From GCA-2683135 sp964507445 (GTDB lineage Bacteria > Planctomycetota > GCA-002687715), in the NCBI GenBank assembly GCA_964507445.1, contig CAZDQF010000028.1, positions 1-36,914 of the forward strand: DNA of 36,914 nucleotides, read 5' to 3'. The translations under genes and the position numbers were made by a program. Shown piece after piece: positions 24,603 to 31,912 of the stretch; the stretch's first letter is position 1; each line of letters begins with the position of its first letter. The notes beneath the pieces are model-generated. The model did not search any database. It was given only the letters and a program-made list of their open reading frames with translations, and was not told the DNA's origin.

Positions 24603-26324
24603 ATGCGGATCCTCTCTCTGTTCTTGTTGGGGCTGGTCGGAGTCGGCGCAGCCCAGGTGAACCCCATGGAGGGGACGGCCCCCACCACGGCCCTCGGCGC
24701 CGGCACCGCCGGCATGCCCGAGTCCGCCCTGGACGTGGCCCTCAACCGCAGCGGCGACGGCGTCGTCGTCTGGCGCCAACGCCTCACCGCTCCCCCGGCC
24801 CCCACGTACCAGCTGTGGGCGCAGCGCCTGCGCCGCGGCGCGCCGGAGGGTCAGCCCCTCCCCCTGGCCCAGACCATCGAGCTCTTCACCACCGGCGAGC
24901 TGCTCTCCGTGCGCTGCGCCGTCGACGAACGAGGCAACTGGGCGGCGGTCTGGGACGACGCCGACACCACCGCCGGTCACATGGTGGTGCGCGGTCGGCG
25001 CTGGCACGAGGCGAGCGCCCAGCTGGGACCCGTCCTCCTGGTCTCGGACGGCCCCGGCGGCGACCACCGCTGGCTCCCCGACGTGGCCATGGGCGCCTAT
25101 CCGGGGAGCCCGGACCCTCACTGGTACGTGGTCTGGAACTACGCCACCGCCGCCGGACAGAGCACCATCCGCACCCGCTCCTACCGCGTGGACGACAGCG
25201 GCGGCGCGCCGACGGACATCCCCTCCCCCGTGGAGGGCGTGAACAGCGAGCCCACCGGCCCCATCGAGGGTCAGGACCGACCGGCGGTCACCGTGGACGG
25301 CGCCGGCACCGTGACCTACGTGTGGGAGAAGTTCGCCATGTGGGACCTGCCCGTACCGTTCTGGCGCATCATGCTGCGCCGCCGGAGCGGCACCACCTGG
25401 CTCCCCATCAACGACCCCACCGCCGCCGGCGCCAACCCCGCCACCGGCCTCGACGCCACGGACTGGGAGGTGAGCGACGGCATGGAGCCCGCCGCCGCGT
25501 CCGACCCCAGGACCGCCCCGCGGGTGGCGGCGGCCGCAGACGGCAGGGTGGCGGTGGTCTGGAACCGCTTCGGCGGCCCGGCCTTCGGCATCAGGATCCT
25601 CGAGCCGACCCTCCCCGGCGCCACCCCGGGGCCGGACATCGCCCACGTCACCCAGACGTCCAGCGCCCAGCACCGCCGCCACGACGCCGCCTTCACCAAC
25701 GAGGGCTCGGTCCTCGTCGCCTGGGAGCACCAGGCCACCCTGAACATCTCCGGCAACGTCATGCTCTCCCGCATCAGCGCCACCGGCGCCGTGGTGGAGG
25801 AGTTGATCGTCAACCCCGCCGCCGGCACCGCCATCACCTCCGTCGCCATGGCGGCGTCGGACACGGGACAGGTCCAGGTCTGCTGGGCCCGTGGGTTCGG
25901 CGCCAACCTGCAGGCCGCCTCCCGCCGCCCGGTCGACCTCAACCTGCTGCACCTGCTCCCCACGGGAGCGCCGTCGCAGCTCGCCGTGTCGGTGCCCGGC
26001 CAGGGCTCGCGGGACTACCAGGTGTGGCCCCTCAGCGGCGCCGGCCCCTACGCCGCCACGCCCATCGGCGACGGCCGCGCCGCCGACGTGCTGCTCACGG
26101 ACCCGCTGCTCACCTGGCACCTGGCCCAGGGCGGCAACAACCCGTTGCTCAACGGCGCCGCCGGCACCCTGGACGCAGGCGGGAGGGCCACCGTGGACGT
26201 GCTGCTGCCCGCCTCCATCGGACCGGTGGCCGTCAGCTGGGGGGTGCTGGTGGTGGACACGGCGGCGCCCTGGCCTCAGTCCCTGCGGCTGTTCACCCAG
26301 CCCGAGACCATCGTCGTCAACTGA
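24603..26324 (+). CDS. Secreted seven-repeat, probable beta-propeller protein
   Basis: The protein (573 residues from ATG 24603; GTG 24597 is also possible) has a signal peptide ending near GVGAAQ. A hydrophobic V/A-x-W motif recurs seven times at W57, W117, W178, W241, W320, W374 and W428: VVWRQ, AVWDD, VVWNY, YVWEK, VVWNR, VAWEH and VCWAR. The spacing is mostly 54-63 residues, with one interval of 79, which suggests a seven-bladed propeller. The last about 125 residues form a separate beta domain (TLDAGGRATVDVLLP, VSWGVLVVDTAAPWP) like C-terminal domains of secreted proteins in marine planctomycetes. No catalytic motif is seen. It is the last gene of the plus-strand run and is probably exported to the periplasm or surface. 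Confidence 0.7.
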   Translation: MRILSLFLLGLVGVGAAQVNPMEGTAPTTALGAGTAGMPESALDVALNRSGDGVVVWRQRLTAPPAPTYQLWAQRLRRGAPEGQPLPLAQTIELFTTGELLSVRCAVDERGNWAAVWDDADTTAGHMVVRGRRWHEASAQLGPVLLVSDGPGGDHRWLPDVAMGAYPGSPDPHWYVVWNYATAAGQSTIRTRSYRVDDSGGAPTDIPSPVEGVNSEPTGPIEGQDRPAVTVDGAGTVTYVWEKFAMWDLPVPFWRIMLRRRSGTTWLPINDPTAAGANPATGLDATDWEVSDGMEPAAASDPRTAPRVAAAADGRVAVVWNRFGGPAFGIRILEPTLPGATPGPDIAHVTQTSSAQHRRHDAAFTNEGSVLVAWEHQATLNISGNVMLSRISATGAVVEELIVNPAAGTAITSVAMAASDTGQVQVCWARGFGANLQAASRRPVDLNLLHLLPTGAPSQLAVSVPGQGSRDYQVWPLSGAGPYAATPIGDGRAADVLLTDPLLTWHLAQGGNNPLLNGAAGTLDAGGRATVDVLLPASIGPVAVSWGVLVVDTAAPWPQSLRLFTQPETIVVN

Positions 26325-26344
26325 GCCTCAGGAGCGGGCGAGGA

Positions 26345-27472
26345 TCAGACGAGCCCCTCCTCCGTCTCGTCAATGACGCTGTCCACCACCGCGCGCAGGT
26401 CCCCGGTCTCCGTGAACACCTTGCGCTGACGATCTCCGGAGGTGCCGCCCTCCAGGATCTGGGTCAGGGCGTGCATGTGATCGTGCAGCTCCAGCAGCTT
26501 GATCTCGTCTTCCAGCTCGTCGAGCATCTCACGCATGGCGTCGCGCATGGGCACCACCCGCTTGGTGTGCAGGTCGATGAACTCGGCGTCGATGCCGTGG
26601 CGCGCCGCCCGGTAGATGTTCTCGTTGATGTAGGCCCGGCGGTGCAGGCGGAAGCCCATGTTGCGGTGCCAGAGGTTCACCAGTCGGGTGCAGAGCGCGT
26701 GGATGAACGCCACCACCGCCCCCAGTTCGCTCATGCGCGTGGGCACGTCGCAGTTGCGGAACTCCACCGTTGGGAAGAACGGGTGCGGCCGGATGTCCCA
26801 GTAGATCTTCTTGGCGTTGTCCACGCATCCGGTGTCGATGAGGGTCTTCACGTAGCCCTCGAACTCCCCCCAGCTGCCGAAGTAGTCCGGGATGCCGGTG
26901 CGGGGGAAGCGGCGGAAGATCCCCGTCCGCGTTGACGCCATCCCCGAGTCCCGCCCCTGCCAGTAGGGAGAAGAGCAGGTCAACGCCAGCAGGTGAGGCA
27001 GGAAGTAGCGCACGGAGTTCATCACCGCGATGCGCGCCTCCTTGTCCTCGATGCCCACGTGGCAGTGCATGCCGTAGATCAGGTTCGAGCGGGCCACGTC
27101 CCCCAGGTCCTTCTGGATCTGGAGGTAGCGCTCGCTGGCGGTGAGCCGGACGTCCTTCCAGTGGGTGGTGGGGTGGGTGGACGCCGCCGCCACCCGGAGG
27201 TCCCGCTTGCGCGCCAGCCCGATGAGGGTGCGCCGCAGCTCCGCGGCCTGCTCCACCACCTCCTTCACGGACTCGCACGGCGTGGTGAGGCACTCCACCA
27301 TGGCCGCGTGGAACTCCGGGCGGATGTTGGAGCCGTAGATCTCCGCCCCCTCCTGCAGGATCAGCTCCGTGTTGGAGGAGAGCTCCCCCGTGGCCGGGTC
27401 GACGATCTGGTACTCCAGCTCCACGCCCAGGGTGGGGATCTCCGTGATCTTGGACACCGGATTGAAGCTCAT
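26345..27472 (-). CDS. YbdK/GCS2-type carboxylate-amine ligase
   Basis: This 375-residue protein belongs to the glutamate-cysteine ligase 2 family (YbdK-like). Family features are TLGVELEYQIVD near the N-terminus, the HPTTHW loop, GMHCHVGIED (metal and substrate site), and RPHPFFPTVEFRNCD with the conserved Arg/His/Glu. The E. coli member has weak glutamate-cysteine ligase activity, and relatives ligate an acidic amino acid to an amine using ATP. Here it is last in an operon with two ATP-grasp proteins, so it most likely forms one amide bond of a short peptide-like product. GGAGGAG precedes the ATG, and the gene starts 11 bases after the upstream stop. It is convergent with the seven-repeat gene, with 20 bases between them. 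The substrate is unknown. Confidence 0.88.
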   Translation of the reverse strand: MSFNPVSKITEIPTLGVELEYQIVDPATGELSSNTELILQEGAEIYGSNIRPEFHAAMVECLTTPCESVKEVVEQAAELRRTLIGLARKRDLRVAAASTHPTTHWKDVRLTASERYLQIQKDLGDVARSNLIYGMHCHVGIEDKEARIAVMNSVRYFLPHLLALTCSSPYWQGRDSGMASTRTGIFRRFPRTGIPDYFGSWGEFEGYVKTLIDTGCVDNAKKIYWDIRPHPFFPTVEFRNCDVPTRMSELGAVVAFIHALCTRLVNLWHRNMGFRLHRRAYINENIYRAARHGIDAEFIDLHTKRVVPMRDAMREMLDELEDEIKLLELHDHMHALTQILEGGTSGDRQRKVFTETGDLRAVVDSVIDETEEGLV

Positions 27473-27483
27473 GATCTCCTCCG

Positions 27484-28839
27484 TCAGTCAGGCAGGATCA
27501 GGACCGGCACCTGCCCTCCACCCGAGGTCACGTTGCAGAGCGCACCGGCGGCGAGCCGGGCCAGCACGCCGTGCACCTTGCCGAAGTAGATGTAGGGGTC
27601 CAGGTCGACGATCATCGGCTGGTCGTCCAGCTCGTTGGCGAGCATGGGGAACGGCTCGTCCACCGTCCAGATGCGCTCCTGCAACACGTACTCCTCCGTG
27701 TCCGGGCGCGCGGCGTCCGTCAGCAGGGACTCCCACTCCGACGCCTCGCACTCCCAGCCCACGGTGACGCCCTTGCCGCCGTACTCGTCGCTGGGCTTGA
27801 GCACCAGGCGGTCGGCGTTCTCCACGGCGAAGGGCATCAGGTCCACCTGGTCGCCGTTGTACTCGGTCTTGGTGTCCCGCACGCGCCGGGTCCACGGGAT
27901 GGTCTGCCGGACCACGGCGCGCTCCTCCCGAGTCATCCACTCCTCCGCCAGGTGGTCCCCCGACAGCAAGGCGAAGCACGCCTTCTTGTGGATGGCCTTG
28001 GCGCGGAACGGGTTCACCAGGACCACCGCCTGCGCCGCGTAAGCGTCGAACAGCGGCCGCACCTCGTCTTCCCGCTCCAGGAACTCCGTGGTGAGGACGC
28101 GTCGGTACACCAGGTCGATGGCCTTCCCCTTGGCCCACAGGCGGTCCTTCTCGAAGGTCAACTCCCTGGGGTCCTCGTAGATCGCCTCGTAGCCGTTGGC
28201 GATGAAGTGGTCCCGCAGCATGAGGAACTCGGGGACCGTCGGCAGGTCGTTGTAGTCGGTGATGAGGATGGTGGGCCGCCCGGTCTTGCCCGACACCCGC
28301 CACGCGGTCAGCAGGCCGTTCAGCACACCGTCCATGGCGGAGATGGAGCGAGCGCCGGTGCGGGACATGAACTCGCTGACCACCGGGTGCTCCGCCAGGA
28401 TCCCCATGGCGGTGTCGTTGAAGCCCGCCCCTGCCGGCGCCTCCCCGTTCAGCTCCACGAACTGGGGACCGGTCTCCGTCATGAACGAATCCAGCCGCGT
28501 GAACGGCATCGGGTCGGGGCACAAGGGCTCCGGCTCCAGCAGTCGGCGCTCTCCATCCGTGATGGCCAGGTAGGACCGCAGATCCTCCGAGTCCTGCACC
28601 ATGTCGGCGAGGCGCCGAAACAGCCCCATCAACACGCCCGAGACGTAGTCGAAGTAGCGGTAGTCCGATTCGCGGATGAACTTGGGCCGCAGCACCTTGA
28701 CGAAGGATCGCCCGTCGTAGCTACAACCCGAATCGTGGAAGGCCTGCTCCAACCGGGGCAGATCCGCGAGCCATCGGTCCTTGTCCGCGTCGATGAGGGA
28801 GCGGTACAGCTTGAGCGGGTCGTCCATGGGGCGCGTCAT
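27484..28839 (-). CDS. Circularly permuted ATP-grasp ligase
   Basis: The 451-residue protein shows the circularly permuted ATP-grasp pattern (glutathionylspermidine-synthase-like / CP_ATPgrasp). FVELNGEAPAGAGFND carries the metal-binding Glu/Asn and comes early. LVYRRVLTTEF is in the middle. The ATP-binding block LVLKPSDEYGGKGV and EYVLQERI come late, at about 350-400, the reverse of the classical order. ATP-grasp ligases activate a carboxylate as acyl phosphate and couple it to an amine or thiol. The key Lys (LKP) and Gly-rich loop (GGKG) are intact. It overlaps the upstream ATP-grasp gene by ATGA and is followed 11 bases later by a YbdK-type ligase. The second Met (28827) is an alternative start. 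The product is unknown. Confidence 0.8.
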   Translation of the reverse strand: MTRPMDDPLKLYRSLIDADKDRWLADLPRLEQAFHDSGCSYDGRSFVKVLRPKFIRESDYRYFDYVSGVLMGLFRRLADMVQDSEDLRSYLAITDGERRLLEPEPLCPDPMPFTRLDSFMTETGPQFVELNGEAPAGAGFNDTAMGILAEHPVVSEFMSRTGARSISAMDGVLNGLLTAWRVSGKTGRPTILITDYNDLPTVPEFLMLRDHFIANGYEAIYEDPRELTFEKDRLWAKGKAIDLVYRRVLTTEFLEREDEVRPLFDAYAAQAVVLVNPFRAKAIHKKACFALLSGDHLAEEWMTREERAVVRQTIPWTRRVRDTKTEYNGDQVDLMPFAVENADRLVLKPSDEYGGKGVTVGWECEASEWESLLTDAARPDTEEYVLQERIWTVDEPFPMLANELDDQPMIVDLDPYIYFGKVHGVLARLAAGALCNVTSGGGQVPVLILPD

Positions 28840-29933
28840 CTCTTCTTGGGGGCCTTCTTCTTCGCGGTCTTCCTCTTGGACGGCTTCCGCTTCGCGGTCT
28901 GGACTTTACCCGCCTTCTTCTTCGAGGAGCTCGGAGGGGCCGCCTTCTTGCGCGTCTTCTTGCCGCCGGCGGCGGGCTTCGCCGCCGCGGGAGCGGGCCC
29001 CAGGTCGGTCACGGACGCCACCAGCCCAACGCCCCGGGACCGACGCACGTCCACCTCCTCCCGGCCCGCCGCTCCCTGCTCGTGCAGGTAGCCGGCGGAG
29101 GCCTCCACCACCTTGTCGAACCAGTAGGGGGTCAGGATGCTGCGCTCGAAGTCCGGCGCCGGGTTGAGGAACTCCACCGCGAAGGGCTCGTCCCCGGCGA
29201 TGGCGAACTCCACGGCGCAGACTCCGTAGCCCAGCCCCGAGGCCACGGCGGAGGCGTCCCGCACGATGCGCTCCTCCAGCTCCGGCTCCAGGTAATCCGC
29301 GTCTTCCAGGTACTGGCGGTACTCGGGGTCGTAGCGCGCGACGATCACCCGGTCGCCGCCGATCACCACGCAGCGGACGTAACGGCTCCAGGGCACCGCC
29401 TCCTGGAGCATCATGGTGTCCGTGCCCGTGCGGTCGTAGGCCGCCATGAGCTCGTCGTAGCTGGTCACCCGGGTGGCGTGGCGCAGCCCTCGGGACGAGC
29501 AGGACCGCAGCAGCGCCGGGGCCCCCACGAACTCGAAGTGGCGATCGAACGGCACCGGCCAGGTGAGGTTGCGCAGGGAGGCCGGAGAGACGGTCTCCGG
29601 GTAGCTCTTCTGCGGCAGCAACACCGCCTTGGGCACCTTGACCCCCAGGCGCCGCGCGAACGACGCGTCGAAGAACCGATCGTCCGATCCCACCAGGAAC
29701 GGGTCGTTGATGACCCGGGTCCCGGAGAGCCGCGCGTGACGGGCGTAGGCGCGGTAGTAACCCACCTCGTGGGAGATGCGGTCCAGGATCACGTCGTAGG
29801 GGCAGGCCTCGTCGAAGTCCGTGCCCCCGAGCGTGACCATTTCGGCGATCACGTCGTCGCCCATGTCCTGGAGCCGCTCCAGCAAGGCCGCCGGAAACGT
29901 GTCCTCCATCCCCACCAACAGTCCGATCTTCAT
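28836..29933 (-). CDS. ATP-grasp-like ligase with a Lys-rich histone-H1-like tail
   Basis: The 365-residue protein has a RimK/D-Ala-ligase-like ATP-grasp layout: an N-terminal alpha/beta lid (MKIGLLVGMEDTF), a central region, MMLQEAVPWSRYVRCVVIGG (about 174-193), and a metal site FAVEFLNPAPDF with Glu and Asn. The first ATP-binding block reads FVGAPALLRSCSSRGL, so an Arg (R143) stands where the lysine of the usual KP motif would be. The last about 50 residues are an unusual tail with 18 Lys and 4 Arg mixed with Ala, Pro, Ser and Thr, like histone H1 or AlgP tails. ATG 29933 has GGAGG 6 bases upstream, which rules out the longer open frame. It is first in the three-gene amidoligase operon and diverges from glgA. 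Confidence 0.75.
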   Translation of the reverse strand: MKIGLLVGMEDTFPAALLERLQDMGDDVIAEMVTLGGTDFDEACPYDVILDRISHEVGYYRAYARHARLSGTRVINDPFLVGSDDRFFDASFARRLGVKVPKAVLLPQKSYPETVSPASLRNLTWPVPFDRHFEFVGAPALLRSCSSRGLRHATRVTSYDELMAAYDRTGTDTMMLQEAVPWSRYVRCVVIGGDRVIVARYDPEYRQYLEDADYLEPELEERIVRDASAVASGLGYGVCAVEFAIAGDEPFAVEFLNPAPDFERSILTPYWFDKVVEASAGYLHEQGAAGREEVDVRRSRGVGLVASVTDLGPAPAAAKPAAGGKKTRKKAAPPSSSKKKAGKVQTAKRKPSKRKTAKKKAPKKR

Positions 29934-30031
29934 GGTCATCCTCCGCGCGCGGCGCCATCCTACCCACAGGAGAAACCGCCCCACAGCGAATCACCGGCTT
30001 TCCACGTATGGATGAAGCCGCCGCGGCGACA

Positions 30032-30037
30032 TAGACT
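30032..30037 (+). promoter_or_regulatory. Putative -10 box immediately upstream of glgA
   Basis: TAGACT lies only 6 bases before the glgA ATG at 30044, the same close arrangement as for glgC and the phyH-like gene. The -35 is weak (TGGATG at 30009-30014, spacing 17). If used, the glgA message would be leaderless. Confidence 0.35.
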
Positions 30038-30043
30038 CGCTGC

Positions 30044-31912
30044 ATGAAGGTCCTGCTCGCCGCCTCCGAGGTCCACCCGTTCGCCAAGACCGGCGGGCTC
30101 GCCGACGTCGCCGGGGCGCTGCCGCGGGCCCTCGCCGCCCTGGGAACGGAGGTGGCGGTCTGCCTGCCCCTCTACCCCAAGGTCAGACGTCGCGACGACC
30201 ACAGGGAGATCGTGGCGGAGAACGTGGGCTGCTCCTTCGCGGGCGGCAGCCGCCCCTTCAACCTGCTCCGCACCACCATGCCCGGCTCTCCGGACGTGCC
30301 GGTGTACCTGGTGGAGAACCCGTGGATGTTCGAGGCGGAGGAACAGTTCTACGGCACCGAGCCGGGGAGCTACGGGGACGCCCACCTGCGCTTCCTCTAC
30401 TTCGCCCGCGCCCTGCTCAAGGTGCCCCACGCCACGGGCTTCCACCCGGACGTCTGGCACCTCAACGACTGGCAGACGGCCTTGCTGCCGCCGCTGCTGC
30501 GCTCGGTCTACAGAGACGACCCGGAGCTGTCCCCTGCGGCTACCGTGGTGACCATCCACAACCTGGCCTACCAGGGAGTGTTCCCCCCGCGCGAGCTGGC
30601 CCACGCCGGGGTCCCGGGGTGGCTGCTGCAGGAAGGCAAGCTGCTGGAGAACGGGCTCGGCAACCTGCTGGCGGGGGCCCTGCGCTTCTGCGACGGCATC
30701 TCCACCGTGTCCCGCAGCTACGCCAAGGAGATCCTCACCGAGGAGTACGGCAACGGGCTGGAGGGGCTGCTCTCCTGGCGCGAGGACATGCTCGAGGGCA
30801 TCGTCAACGGACTCGACACCGAGATCTGGGACCCCTCCACGGACCCGCACCTGCCGGCCCACTACGACGCCGCCGACCTGTCGGGCAAGGCCGCCTGCCG
30901 CGACGCGCTGCTGGAGTCCGGCGGGCTCGAGCCCACGGACGGCCCCGTGTTCGGCTGCGTCTCCCGGCTCGCCGCCCAGAAGGGCCTGGACGTGGTGGTC
31001 CCGGTCATGGACGACCTGCTCCATCATCGGCAGGACGCCCGCTTCGTCGTGCTCGGCTCCGGCGAGCCGGGCCTGGAGTCCGCGTTCCGCGACCTGGAGC
31101 GTCGGCACCCGGGGCGGGCCCACGCCCGGCTGGAGTTCGACGCTCCCTTCTCCAGCCTGGTGGAGGCGGGCTCCGACTTCTTCCTCATGCCGTCCCGCTT
31201 CGAGCCCTGCGGCCTGAACCAGCTCATCTCCATGCGCTACGGCACGCCGCCCATCGTGCGCCGGGTGGGTGGGCTGCGGGACACGGTCACCGACGGACGA
31301 ACCGGCTTCACCTTCGACGCCCTCACGCCCGAGGGGTTGGCGGAGGCCGTGCGCCGCGCCTACGACGTGTTCTCGGACCCGGAGGCCCTCTCCGCCATGC
31401 GCAGCCGGGGCATGAAGGCGGACTGGTCCTGGGACCGCTCCGCCCGCGAGTACCTGGAGCTCTACGAGGCCGCCGTGGCCCGCCGGAGCGAGGGCCGCCA
31501 CCTGGACTCGGTCCTGGGAGACCTGCCGCCGGAGCCCATCGAGATCGAGCTCCCGGAGCTGGCGGAGATCCCCGCGGGCTACGCCCGGGACGTGCTCTCC
31601 CTCATCCCCTTCAACCCCCACACCCTGTTCGCCATCTGGGAGCTGGGAGGGCAGGCCAGCGCCGGCAGGCTCGCCGACCTCTCCCCTGATCAGAAGCAGC
31701 AGGTGCGCTACCGGCTGGTGCTGACGGAGGTGGGCTCGGGCGCCGTCACGGAGGCCGAGATGGACGGGGTGACCCAGCAGTGGTTCGCCCAGGTGACCCC
31801 CGGCGGCCGCTACCGCGGCGAGCTGCTGATCCTCGTGCCCGGGCGCGCCCCGGAGCGCATCCTCGACGCACCGGAGGTGGCGGTCCCCGCCGCCGTCCAC
31901 CCGGAGACCTGA
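30044..31912 (+). CDS. glgA: Glycogen synthase fused to a C-terminal DUF4912-like domain
   Basis: GlgA (GT5) adds glucose from ADP-glucose to the non-reducing end of an alpha-1,4-glucan. The first about 490 residues are a full GlgA: the ADP-glucose-binding KTGGLADVAGALP (15-27, K15), HLNDWQTALLP, TIHNLAYQGVF, VSRLAAQKGLDV and the C-terminal SRFEPCGLNQLISMRYGTPPIVRRVGGL motif. Beyond the usual length come about 130 extra residues. DVLSLIPFNPHTLFAIWELG (W532, E533), VRYRLVLTEV and QVTPGGRYRGELLIL match the DUF4912 pattern, in which a strand ends in a YWE/IWE motif. DUF4912 proteins are found beside GH57/DUF1957 branching enzymes in other bacteria. The stop overlaps the start of the GH57 gene (TGATG), so the two are translationally coupled. 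Confidence 0.9.
   Translation: MKVLLAASEVHPFAKTGGLADVAGALPRALAALGTEVAVCLPLYPKVRRRDDHREIVAENVGCSFAGGSRPFNLLRTTMPGSPDVPVYLVENPWMFEAEEQFYGTEPGSYGDAHLRFLYFARALLKVPHATGFHPDVWHLNDWQTALLPPLLRSVYRDDPELSPAATVVTIHNLAYQGVFPPRELAHAGVPGWLLQEGKLLENGLGNLLAGALRFCDGISTVSRSYAKEILTEEYGNGLEGLLSWREDMLEGIVNGLDTEIWDPSTDPHLPAHYDAADLSGKAACRDALLESGGLEPTDGPVFGCVSRLAAQKGLDVVVPVMDDLLHHRQDARFVVLGSGEPGLESAFRDLERRHPGRAHARLEFDAPFSSLVEAGSDFFLMPSRFEPCGLNQLISMRYGTPPIVRRVGGLRDTVTDGRTGFTFDALTPEGLAEAVRRAYDVFSDPEALSAMRSRGMKADWSWDRSAREYLELYEAAVARRSEGRHLDSVLGDLPPEPIEIELPELAEIPAGYARDVLSLIPFNPHTLFAIWELGGQASAGRLADLSPDQKQQVRYRLVLTEVGSGAVTEAEMDGVTQQWFAQVTPGGRYRGELLILVPGRAPERILDAPEVAVPAAVHPET

Noticed and set aside
24815..26935. A 706-codon plus-strand frame overlapping the seven-repeat gene and part of the YbdK-type gene
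   Set aside because: The translation is dominated by Arg, Pro, Gly and His, typical of a frame-shifted shadow in GC-rich DNA, and it crosses a convergent gene boundary.
29960..31900. A 646-codon open frame antisense to glgA
   Set aside because: glgA has complete GT5 motifs; the antisense frame has none and crosses the divergent promoter region.
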